Position numbers and translations under genes: made by a program. The notes under the pieces are model-generated. The model saw only the letters and a list, made by a program, of their open reading frames with translations, did no database searches and was not told where the DNA came from. A DNA stretch of 51,536 nucleotides from Bacteroidales bacterium. Its GTDB lineage: Bacteria; Bacteroidota; Bacteroidia; Bacteroidales; CAIWKO01. Positions 7,010 to 14,723 of the stretch are shown here, piece by piece (position 1 is the stretch's first letter; each line of letters begins with the position of its first letter). The stretch covers positions 1-51,536 of the forward strand of contig JALOBU010000022.1 in assembly GCA_023228145.1 (NCBI GenBank), written 5' to 3'.

Positions 7010-8257
7010 ATGGCAATAAATAAAATTGAATTAATTGCTCCCGTCGGGTCTTTTGATTCGCTTGCGGCTGCTATTCAGGGCGGTGCCCATGCTGTATATT
7101 TTGGTATTGGAAAACTTAATATGAGAGCCCGTTCATCCATCAATTTTTCTCTTGATGACCTGATAAATATTTCTGAAATATGTAAAAAAAATAATATCAG
7201 AACTTATCTTACTCTAAATACCATTGTTTTTGATGATGAAATTCCCGAAATAGAATCTTTACTGGAGGCTGTTAAGAAACATAGTATTGATGCTGTTATC
7301 GCCTCTGATATCAGTGTCATTGAACGTGCTTATAATCGGGGTATTCCTGTGCATATTTCCACCCAATGTAATATAACCAATATTGATGCAGTGCGGTTTT
7401 ATGCGAAATTTGCCGATGTGATGGTTACAGCCCGCGAGCTGCATCTTGACCAGGTGTCCGCCATTGTCAGGCAGATAGAACAAGAGCAGATCAAAGGCCC
7501 TTCAGGTGAATTGGTCAGGATCGAGGTCTTCGCACACGGAGCTTTGTGCATGGCAGTTTCTGGCAAGTGCTACCTGAGCCTGCACGACAACAACCATTCT
7601 GCCAATCGCGGAGCCTGTTATCAATTGTGCCGCAGAGCCTATATTGTTACCGACAAGGAAAGCGGAACAGAACTGGAAATTGACAATGAATACATCATGT
7701 CGCCCAAAGACCTTTGTACTATAGGTTTTCTGGACAAAGTACTTAAGGCGGGCGCCAACACCTTAAAAATTGAAGGCCGCGGCCGATCTGCCGATTATGT
7801 AAAAACGGTTACTGCCTGTTATAAAGAGGCAATAAACAGTATTGCTGATGGCAGTTATACTGAAACAAAAATTCAAGCATGGACCGACAGACTGAAAACT
7901 GTGTACAACCGTGGTTTCTGGGATGGTTACTACCTGGGTCAGACACTGGGCGAATGGAACAATGTTTATGGCTCGCAGGCCGTTAAAGAGAAAGTGTATA
8001 TCGGGAAAATCACCAATTATTATTCAAAAATTAAAGTAGCCGACATTAAGGTGGAAACCCGGTCATTATCCTTGGGTGATGAATTTGTGATTATTGGCAA
8101 TACCACAGGCGTTTACGAAGATGTTGTTTCTGAAATAAGGATAGATAATAAAAAAACAAGCTTAGCTTCTAAAGGGCAACTTTGTTCTATTCCACTAAAA
8201 TCGAAAGTTCACAGAGGTGATAAGCTTTATATGCTGACAAGCAAATCCGGGGATTAA
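7010..8257 (+). CDS. U32 family protein, TrhP/YegQ-like (tRNA hydroxylation)
   Basis: A 415-aa member of the U32 'peptidase' family. It starts IELIAPVGSFDSLAAAIQGGAHAVYFG, the family's TIM-barrel beginning. The signature with probable iron-sulfur ligands is EVFAHGALCMAVSGKCYLS followed by GACYQLCRR (four Cys). A downstream KIEGRGRSADYV matches the conserved KIEGR block, and a C-terminal beta-barrel domain includes GDEFVIIGNTTG. E. coli YegQ/TrhP makes 5-hydroxyuridine at tRNA wobble positions with prephenate. Related U32 proteins act on 23S rRNA (RlhA) or ubiquinone, so the subtype is inferred from size and C-terminal domain. It ends 9 nt from the convergent PorE-like gene. Confidence 0.85.
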   Translation: MAINKIELIAPVGSFDSLAAAIQGGAHAVYFGIGKLNMRARSSINFSLDDLINISEICKKNNIRTYLTLNTIVFDDEIPEIESLLEAVKKHSIDAVIASDISVIERAYNRGIPVHISTQCNITNIDAVRFYAKFADVMVTARELHLDQVSAIVRQIEQEQIKGPSGELVRIEVFAHGALCMAVSGKCYLSLHDNNHSANRGACYQLCRRAYIVTDKESGTELEIDNEYIMSPKDLCTIGFLDKVLKAGANTLKIEGRGRSADYVKTVTACYKEAINSIADGSYTETKIQAWTDRLKTVYNRGFWDGYYLGQTLGEWNNVYGSQAVKEKVYIGKITNYYSKIKVADIKVETRSLSLGDEFVIIGNTTGVYEDVVSEIRIDNKKTSLASKGQLCSIPLKSKVHRGDKLYMLTSKSGD

Positions 8258-8266
8258 AAAAATGTT

Positions 8267-10321
8267 TTACTTGCTTAAAATCTTAAACTCAGTGCGCCTG
8301 TTTAGCTGCCGTCCTTCATCCGTGTCATTTGTTGCAATGGGTTTGTCGAAACCAAAGCCCACATAAGTAAGGCGACTTTTGTTAATATCCTTACCGGTTA
8401 GATAATCTACAACAGCTTTGGCTCTGTTTTCCGATAGAGTTTTGTTATATGAAGCCGAACCTTTGTTGTCAGTATGACCGGAAATTTCAATTTTCAGTGT
8501 CGGGTAATCATTTAATAGTTTAAGCAATCTTTCAAGCTCAGGATATGATTCGGTTCTCAAAGTTGATTTATCAAAATCAAAGAAAATATTATTAAGCACA
8601 ATAGTGCTTCCCACTTCAAGCTTCTTGAGTTTTATATCTTTTTCGACTTCTCTGTATGTTGTAGTGGGAGGAATGTTAAGGTTTTCCGAATGAAACAGGT
8701 AGCCTTCGGCTTTCACAGCAATACCATAATTTTTCCCGGAAGGCAGGGAAATTAAATATTTACCGGTAACGCTGTTGGACTCAAGGCTTGAAATTACTTC
8801 GTTACGCTCGTTATCGGTAATTTCTATAACTGCCCCTAAAGGGTTCAGTGAAATTTCGTCCATCACTTTGCCTTTTAATATGGTTACCTGGTTTTCTTTA
8901 ATTTGAACAGGTTTTTCTATAACAGTTTCATTAACAGGTTGTGCTATACTTGCCAGAAGGTTATCTTCGTTGTTATTAACCAGAGGTTTCTCCGGCCCCA
9001 AAAAGGTAATCACATAAATATCATGCCCGCCATATCCGTCTTTTTGTACCGAAGAATAATAACCATGAACGCCGCTTGCAGAAATTGAAAAGAAAACATC
9101 GTCATCGGGGGTGTTTATTGGGTATCCTAAATTTTCCGGTTCGCTCCATTTGCCGTCTTCAAAAGTGGACTTAAAAATGTCGAGCCCTCCCATAGTTTTA
9201 TGCCCTTCTGAGCTAAAATACAATGTTTTACCATCGGGGTGAATGAAAACGCCTTCGTCATCATAAGATGTGTTAATCATTAGTCCTAAGTTTTCCGGTT
9301 CGCCCCAACGGCCTTTTTTGTCTTTTTTCGACATATAAATATCATGTAAGCCATAACCACCCGGCCTGTCGCTAACAAAATAAAGTGTTTTCCCGTCATA
9401 TGAAATAGTGGCGGACGATTCATGATAAGCAGTATTAATGTTGCCGCCGAGTTTTTCAGGTTTTGTCCAGGCATTTCCTTTTAAACGGCTTTCATATATA
9501 TCTCCCCCATTTTCGCCTTTGTATGTCAGCAAGGTTTGTCCGTCGGGCGCAAGGCCTACAGTTGCATCATGTTTTGGCCCGTTGAGCGGATTGGCCGGGT
9601 TTTTAGGAACAGTCCATCCGGAAGATGTTTTCTCTGTCATGTAAATGTCTTCATAGTAAACATAGAATTCATCTTGTTTTCCCCCTGTTGTATTATCACG
9701 CCTTGAGGTGAAAAACAACACGGATTCATCGGCATTAATGAGAGGTGAATATTCGGGATAGACAGAATTTACTATCGAACCCAGATTATCAATATAAACT
9801 CTTACCTTGTTTTTAACGAGTTCATTGGCATTTTTACATTCTTGAATTTTCTTTTCAATTCGTTTACTCATTTGTGATAATTCTCCCGGAGGTAAAGATT
9901 GCTTGTATTCATTTATGAGTGTAATGGCTTTGTCAAATTCATAATTAAAATGATATGCTCTGGCAAGAAGAAATTTTGTGCTGTCAGAAATATCAGGGTC
10001 AAGCGACAGTGATTTCTCAAGATATTCTATTGATTTTGTTTTCTGAACCGTATTAAGATAACATAACCCGATTTTAAAATTCAATTCCGCATTATCGGGA
10101 TTGAATTTGTTTGCTTTTAAATAATAGTCCAGGGCATTTAAATACATACCCGGCCCAAGTTCAAAAAACTTATTCCCGTTCGAAAGCTGATTTTTTGCCT
10201 CTTTAAATTCTTTTTCTTTTCCTCGGAAATTTGTTTTTAAAAATTCAACATTTTGAGCTTCCAAAACATATGAAGAAAGTATTAAAAAGCTTGCTAAAGC
10301 TGTGAATATTTTTATTTTCAT
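8267..10321 (-). CDS. PorE-like TPR / beta-propeller / OmpA-domain protein
   Basis: A 684-aa envelope protein with a type I signal peptide (cleaved about residue 22, VLEAQ). Domains in order: TPR helices about 30..170 (LNFKIGLCYLNTVQKTKSI); a WD40/PD40-type propeller about 190..440 with repeated LYFVSDRPGGYGLHDIYM-like blades; a carboxypeptidase-regulatory-like domain about 485..560; and a C-terminal OmpA peptidoglycan-binding domain (ILNNIFFDFDKSTLR, ISGHTDNKGSASYN). This order matches PorE of the type IX secretion system, which tethers the secretion apparatus to peptidoglycan. However, many Bacteroidota paralogues share the architecture, and without the neighbouring por genes the T9SS role is not certain. 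It is followed upstream by a TPR protein gene only 16 nt away, suggesting co-transcription. Confidence 0.85.
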   Translation of the reverse strand: MKIKIFTALASFLILSSYVLEAQNVEFLKTNFRGKEKEFKEAKNQLSNGNKFFELGPGMYLNALDYYLKANKFNPDNAELNFKIGLCYLNTVQKTKSIEYLEKSLSLDPDISDSTKFLLARAYHFNYEFDKAITLINEYKQSLPPGELSQMSKRIEKKIQECKNANELVKNKVRVYIDNLGSIVNSVYPEYSPLINADESVLFFTSRRDNTTGGKQDEFYVYYEDIYMTEKTSSGWTVPKNPANPLNGPKHDATVGLAPDGQTLLTYKGENGGDIYESRLKGNAWTKPEKLGGNINTAYHESSATISYDGKTLYFVSDRPGGYGLHDIYMSKKDKKGRWGEPENLGLMINTSYDDEGVFIHPDGKTLYFSSEGHKTMGGLDIFKSTFEDGKWSEPENLGYPINTPDDDVFFSISASGVHGYYSSVQKDGYGGHDIYVITFLGPEKPLVNNNEDNLLASIAQPVNETVIEKPVQIKENQVTILKGKVMDEISLNPLGAVIEITDNERNEVISSLESNSVTGKYLISLPSGKNYGIAVKAEGYLFHSENLNIPPTTTYREVEKDIKLKKLEVGSTIVLNNIFFDFDKSTLRTESYPELERLLKLLNDYPTLKIEISGHTDNKGSASYNKTLSENRAKAVVDYLTGKDINKSRLTYVGFGFDKPIATNDTDEGRQLNRRTEFKILSK

Positions 10322-10337
10322 GGCTTATAACTTTAAA

Positions 10338-11384
10338 TTATTTACACTGTAATTTTGAATAATTATCTGCCGTGCCTATTCCCAGCAATGCTGCCTGTTT
10401 CCAGTCTTCACAGGAGTTTTTGGGTTTGCTAAGCATTTCGTAAGCAATTCCTCTGTTCAGATAAGCATAGCCATAATTTGGATTAAGTTCAATAGCCTTG
10501 CTGTAATCTGCTATTGCCCCATCGTAATCTTTAAGCTTGTATTTGGCATTTCCTCTGTTGTTATAGGCAAACGCATATTTTGGGTTTAACTGCAGCGCCT
10601 GATTATAATCTTTAATTGCATTATCATATTCTTCCAGTTCAAAATACGCTGTTCCCCTGTTGTTAAATGCAATAAAATATTCGGGGTTAAGTTTTACAGC
10701 GGCAGTATATTCTTCAATGGCGCCTTTATAATCATTAAGTTTTTTCTTTACACTGCCCTTGTTGTTGAAGGTAAAAGGCATGTTGGGGTTGTGTTTCGTT
10801 GCCAGAGTATAATCTGCAAGGGCTTCTTCATATTTTTCAAGTTTCACCTTAGCGCTGCCCCTGTCGTTATATGCGTAAGCATAATCGGGTTTGATTTTAA
10901 TTGCCATATCGAAATCGTTTATGGCATTTTCATAATCGTTTTTTTCGAAAAACGATTCCCCCCGATAATAATATGCTTGGGCATAGTTTGCATCCAGACC
11001 GATAGTAGAAGTAAAATCTCCGATAGCATTTGTTTTATCGTTTAACTCAAATTTTGCCATCCCCCTACTGAAATATGCTTTTGCAGACGGCGCAAGCTCA
11101 AGAGATTTTGTAAAATCCGGCATGGCTCCGTCATAATCACCCGTTTCCAGTTTAACAGAACCTCTGTTAAAATATGCTTTTTCAAAATCAGGTTTAAGCT
11201 TGATGGCTTCATCGAATTTTTTTATAGCTTCAGCAAAGTTTCTGTTTTCAAACAACTTGATCCCTTCGTTATATAATTTTTCTGCTTCCTGATAATCCCC
11301 TTCAAAAAGTGGCTGGTTTTCATTTTGTCCATAAAGAAAGAAATGAAAAGAAATAAGCATTAAAAGAATTAATAATTTTTTCAT
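10338..11384 (-). CDS. Secreted TPR-repeat protein
   Basis: A 348-aa protein with a signal peptide (MKKLLILLMLISFHFFLYGQN) followed by about nine TPR units. Their repeated core is of the form AIxDYxxAIxLxPxYxxAYxNRG, seen for example in AIADYSKAIELNPNYGYAY. The repeats are highly regular. A short non-TPR tail with two cysteines (SCEDW... and LQC) ends the protein, as in other Bacteroidota 'tetratricopeptide' periplasmic proteins. TPRs mediate protein-protein contacts; the partner is unknown, but the downstream PorE-like gene, also with TPRs, begins 16 nt later and is likely co-expressed. The repeats make an internal duplication in the DNA as well. Confidence 0.88.
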   Translation of the reverse strand: MKKLLILLMLISFHFFLYGQNENQPLFEGDYQEAEKLYNEGIKLFENRNFAEAIKKFDEAIKLKPDFEKAYFNRGSVKLETGDYDGAMPDFTKSLELAPSAKAYFSRGMAKFELNDKTNAIGDFTSTIGLDANYAQAYYYRGESFFEKNDYENAINDFDMAIKIKPDYAYAYNDRGSAKVKLEKYEEALADYTLATKHNPNMPFTFNNKGSVKKKLNDYKGAIEEYTAAVKLNPEYFIAFNNRGTAYFELEEYDNAIKDYNQALQLNPKYAFAYNNRGNAKYKLKDYDGAIADYSKAIELNPNYGYAYLNRGIAYEMLSKPKNSCEDWKQAALLGIGTADNYSKLQCK

Positions 11385-11406
11385 AATATTTATGTGTTAA
11401 TAAATG

Positions 11407-11414
11407 CAAAAATA
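11407..11414 (-). promoter_or_regulatory. -7 box upstream of the TPR/PorE-like genes
   Basis: On the minus strand TATTTTTG (11414..11407), followed by CATTTATT, lies 22 nt before the ATG at 11384 and fits TAnnTTTG. A -33 box is not clear. Confidence 0.45.
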
Positions 11415-11454
11415 ATAATATCAGGTTCAAAAAGCAAGCTTAAGAGAATCTCTA

Positions 11455-11988
11455 TTAGAATTTGATTAGTGAAAAAACTTCATAATCTTCTTTTATTTGA
11501 TTTATGCCGTTTAAAAAACTAAGTTCGCAGATAAAATTTATATATATTTTTTTAACGGAAAATAAATTAATTAACTCTGTCGCTGCTTTTGCAGAACCTC
11601 CTGTTGCAAGAACATCATCGTGGAGCAAAACAATATCATCTTTTTCAAGTGCATCCTGATGAATGTGCAGGATATTTTCCCCGTATTCAAGCGAATAGGC
11701 TTTTGAAAATGTAGGCGCCGGAAGCTTGCCTGGTTTGCGAATGGGGACAAAGCCCGCATTGAGTCTGGCGGCAAGTATTCCTGCAAGAATAAAACCCCGT
11801 GATTCAATGCCCACAACCTTTGTAATGCCGGCATTTTTATAATGGTTGACTGTGTTTTCCGTGATGAAACGAAATATTTCAGGCCTTTTGAGCGCTGTAG
11901 TAATGTCCTTAAATAATATTCCTTTTTGGGGGAAATCAGGTACATCTCTGATGGATGCAGCCAATTCTTCTTGTGTGATTAATTTCAT
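11455..11988 (-). CDS. apt: Adenine phosphoribosyltransferase
   Basis: A 177-aa purine-salvage enzyme converting adenine and PRPP to AMP in the cytoplasm. It begins with the family block IRDVPDFPQKGILFKDIT and contains VGIESRGFILAGILA. The PRPP-binding loop is VLLHDDVLATGGSAKAA. Length matches the family. Its ATG overlaps the stop codon of rlmN by four bases (ATGA at 11988..11985), indicating translational coupling. Upstream in the same operon lies an adenine deaminase gene, so two fates of free adenine, salvage to AMP or deamination to hypoxanthine, are encoded together. Confidence 0.96.
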   Translation of the reverse strand: MKLITQEELAASIRDVPDFPQKGILFKDITTALKRPEIFRFITENTVNHYKNAGITKVVGIESRGFILAGILAARLNAGFVPIRKPGKLPAPTFSKAYSLEYGENILHIHQDALEKDDIVLLHDDVLATGGSAKAATELINLFSVKKIYINFICELSFLNGINQIKEDYEVFSLIKF

Positions 11989-13034
11989 ATGTTTTGATTT
12001 TTATTTTTGACCAGTTGTCCGCAAGCAGCCATAATATCAACCCCTTTACTTTGTCGTAAATTTACAATAATATTTTTACTTTTAAGAATAGCAGCAAACT
12101 TATTTATATTTTCCGGGCTACTTCCTTTTAAATTATTAATTGTGATATTGTTTAGAGGAATAAGGTTGATTTTGACAGGAAAATTTCTGCAAAACAAAGC
12201 AAGTTCCTCGGCGTCTTGGAAGGTGTCGTTAAAATTATGTATCATCAGATATTCAATAGTAATCCGTTTTTCTGTTTTTTTATAATAGTGTTGTAAGGCT
12301 TTAATGATATCGTTTATTTGATGTTTGTTGGCGAGAGGCATAATTTGACGCCGTTTGCTGTCAATGGCCGAATGCAGAGAAACAGCCAACTGAAAAGGAA
12401 TTGCTTCGTCAGCCATACGCCTTATGCCTTCGGTGATACCTGCTGTTGAAATGGTGATACGCTGTGGAGAAAAATTCAATGTGTTTTTATCTGAAATGTG
12501 CGTCAGTGCTTTCATGATATTTTCATAATTCAGCAGGGGTTCGCCCATACCCATTACCACAATATTGCTTAACGGAATATTAAAGTATTGAGATGAAAAA
12601 CGCATCAGCATGATAATCTGATCGTGTATTTCTGCAAAATCAAGGTTTCTTACAAATCCCATAGTGCCTGTAGCACAAAACCTGCAGGCAAGCGCACAAC
12701 CTATTTGGGAAGATATGCATGCTGTAACTCTTCCTTTTGAAGGTATAAGAACACTTTCGAAAATGCTTCCGTCAGAAAGCGAAAAAGCATATTTGCGTGT
12801 TCCGTCTTTTGAAATTTGTTCCTCTGTATCAATAATTGAAGAGCAGTAAAATGAAGAACTTAATTGTTGCCTTAAACTAAGAGGAATATTTGTCATTTCG
12901 TCGAAAGAAATGGCTTTTTTTTTCCATACCCATTCGTAAATTTGTTTGCTGCGGAAACCGCTTTCTTTTTGTTTTAAAACAAAATCTGAGAATTCCTGTT
13001 CTGTAAGCGTTTTTATATGGATTTTTTCAGGCAA
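11985..13034 (-). CDS. rlmN: 23S rRNA (adenine2503-C2)-methyltransferase RlmN
   Basis: A 349-aa radical-SAM enzyme methylating A2503 of 23S rRNA and A37 of some tRNAs. The radical-SAM cluster motif is CALACRFC (CxxxCxxC) after CISSQIG. Conserved MGMGEPLLNY, ITISTAGIT and LAVSLHSA follow. The methyl-carrying Cys is most likely the one in GVDIMAACGQL near the C-terminus. The start must be TTG (13034..13032): the reading frame is closed by a TAA three codons upstream, which is the stop of the preceding deaminase gene. The first internal ATG would remove about 45 residues. The gene is followed by apt with an ATGA overlap. Confidence 0.95.
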   Translation of the reverse strand: MPEKIHIKTLTEQEFSDFVLKQKESGFRSKQIYEWVWKKKAISFDEMTNIPLSLRQQLSSSFYCSSIIDTEEQISKDGTRKYAFSLSDGSIFESVLIPSKGRVTACISSQIGCALACRFCATGTMGFVRNLDFAEIHDQIIMLMRFSSQYFNIPLSNIVVMGMGEPLLNYENIMKALTHISDKNTLNFSPQRITISTAGITEGIRRMADEAIPFQLAVSLHSAIDSKRRQIMPLANKHQINDIIKALQHYYKKTEKRITIEYLMIHNFNDTFQDAEELALFCRNFPVKINLIPLNNITINNLKGSSPENINKFAAILKSKNIIVNLRQSKGVDIMAACGQLVKNKNQNI

Positions 13035-13043
13035 AGGTTGTTG

Positions 13044-14057
13044 TTACGTATTGTTGGAAATAAAATCATCAACCATTTTAAGATATTCAGCTTGTTGTTC
13101 TTTGGCAATGAATGAAGCTTCGAAAGAATTTTTCACCAAAGTAGAAATTTCTTCATAACTTAGGTTAAGAGCGTCTTGTATGGCTATAAAATTTTCGTTC
13201 AGATATCCTCCGAAATATGCCGGGTCGTCTGAATTTATGGTAACCATAATTTCTTTTTTTAGAAAATCTCTAAGGGGGTGGGTTTTGAGGTCTTTAACAA
13301 CACCAAGTTTTAAATTTGATAGCGGGCACATCGTGAGGGGGATTTTTTTCCCGGCAATTTCTTCTAACAAAATGTTATTTTCTCTGGAACGATTTCCATG
13401 GTCTATTCTGTTAATTTTTAAAGTATGTATCGCCGAATGAATATATTCCGGAGGGCCTTCTTCACCAGCATGTGCTACAGCCAGGAATCCAAGTTCACGG
13501 GCTTTGGCAAAAACCCCGGCAAATTTCTCAGGCGGATGTCCCATCTCCGACGAATCAAGGCCAACCCCAAGTATTTTATCCCTGAAAGGCAAGGATATTT
13601 CCAATGTTTCATAAGCAGACTTTTCACTCAAATGACGAAGAAAACACATGATAATTCCTGAGTGAATTCCGTAATGTTTTTCAGCATCTTGTACTGCATT
13701 ATATATGCCATTAAAAAAAACGGGGAAAGAAACTCTGTTGTGCAAGTGTGTTTGGGGGTCAAAAAAAATCTCTGTGTGGACAATATTTTGCTCAGAAGCC
13801 TTTTTCAGATATGCCAGGGTTAATTCATAGAAATCTTTTTCAGAGCAAAGCACATAAGCTCCCGTATAATAAATGTCAAGAAACTCCTGGAGGTTTTTAA
13901 ACTTATAAGCGCTTCGCAACTCCTCAATGCTATGGTACTCCAATGTTATGTAATTCCGGGCAGCGAACTCAAACATTTGTTCGGGCTCGAATGTGCCCTC
14001 AATATGTACGTGTAATTCTGCTTTAGGGATATTAAAAATAAATTCGGTTATGTCCAT
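13044..14057 (-). CDS. Adenine deaminase, AAH1-type (adenosine deaminase family)
   Basis: A 337-aa cytoplasmic metal-dependent hydrolase of the ADD fold. Zinc ligands begin in AELHVHIEG (HxH); a catalytic His-Ala-Gly-Glu appears in AVAHAGEEGPPEYI; the final Asp is in NSDDPAYFGGY. The segment CPLSNLKLGVVKDL and SDDPAYFGGYLNEN match the fungal AAH1/bacterial type 2 adenine deaminases. E. coli Add-type adenosine deaminases instead have CPTSN and NTDDP. I therefore infer adenine to hypoxanthine conversion, supported by the downstream apt gene. ATG at 14057 is preferred over the adjacent TTG at 14060. Automatic annotation would probably call it adenosine deaminase (add). Confidence 0.85.
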   Translation of the reverse strand: MDITEFIFNIPKAELHVHIEGTFEPEQMFEFAARNYITLEYHSIEELRSAYKFKNLQEFLDIYYTGAYVLCSEKDFYELTLAYLKKASEQNIVHTEIFFDPQTHLHNRVSFPVFFNGIYNAVQDAEKHYGIHSGIIMCFLRHLSEKSAYETLEISLPFRDKILGVGLDSSEMGHPPEKFAGVFAKARELGFLAVAHAGEEGPPEYIHSAIHTLKINRIDHGNRSRENNILLEEIAGKKIPLTMCPLSNLKLGVVKDLKTHPLRDFLKKEIMVTINSDDPAYFGGYLNENFIAIQDALNLSYEEISTLVKNSFEASFIAKEQQAEYLKMVDDFISNNT

Positions 14058-14082
14058 CAAGGAATATGTTTTTTACAAAGAT

Positions 14083-14106
14083 AAAAAAAGCGGATATGTT
14101 ATCCGC
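14083..14106 (-). terminator. Rho-independent terminator after the DUF4468 gene
   Basis: On the minus strand the hairpin GCGGATA-ACA-TATCCGC (14106..14090) is followed by a run of seven T. It lies 18 nt past the stop codon of the DUF4468 gene and separates that unit from the deaminase-rlmN-apt operon. Confidence 0.85.
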
Positions 14107-14124
14107 CGAGTTTGTTAAAGTATT

Positions 14125-14661
14125 TTACCATTCATCAGGTTTTTCGATTTTAGGCACCATTCCTTTTTTTATGCTTTTAATGATGCCGTTAACTGTGGTG
14201 TCAACCTGATATAAAAAATTTTCGTACTGAGTGCTATTATTTGCATTGAGCCACCGTTCCAAGGGAAATTTTGAAGTTGCCTGCAGGTTAAAATCTGTAA
14301 AAGTATATCTGTATCTATCAGGCTTGAATTCCAGTTTTAAATTGTATTTTATAACTCCGGCATCAGTTTTCAGGCCGCTTTTATCAATATTAAATATTTT
14401 AAACCGATGGTCAAGAACCAGCTTTCCGTTTTCCCTGTCACGAGTTGTTGTAACTTCATTAGGGTTGTTGTAGAAAGAATTGACCCAGCTAATGGCAGTA
14501 AGATAAAGCTTATCTGCATCTCCCGGCTGCTGAATCACTTCTTTGTATGTAATAAGCTTAGTGTCTTCATCAACAGGGATATTGGCGCTTTGTGCGAAAA
14601 GCCCTTTTGTGGCGATTATTGTCAGTAAAAATAATCCCGAGATTAAAAGTTGTTTTTTCAT
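14125..14661 (-). CDS. DUF4468 domain-containing secreted protein
   Basis: A 178-aa protein starting MKKQLLISGLFLLTIIATKGLFAQ, a type I signal peptide. The remaining approximately 150 residues resemble the DUF4468 (TBP-like fold) family of Bacteroidota: an N-terminal YKEVIQQPGDADKLYLTAISWVN block and a beta-rich core with VIKYNLKLEFKPDRYRYTF. The function is unknown. An upstream in-frame ATG at 14700 adds 13 residues before the signal peptide and is unlikely. The gene is followed by a terminator at 14083..14106 and preceded by the M23 peptidase gene 62 nt away on the same strand, so it may be read together with that gene. Confidence 0.85.
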   Translation of the reverse strand: MKKQLLISGLFLLTIIATKGLFAQSANIPVDEDTKLITYKEVIQQPGDADKLYLTAISWVNSFYNNPNEVTTTRDRENGKLVLDHRFKIFNIDKSGLKTDAGVIKYNLKLEFKPDRYRYTFTDFNLQATSKFPLERWLNANNSTQYENFLYQVDTTVNGIIKSIKKGMVPKIEKPDEW

Positions 14662-14723
14662 GATGTGATTTTTTAACAAATTTAATTTATTGCAAAACAT
14701 ATTTACAATAATTAAACCATAAT

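Noticed and set aside
10338..11384. Tandem DNA repeats, considered as a separate repeat array
   Set aside because: The periodicity (about 102 nt) is explained by the TPR protein repeats of 34 residues.
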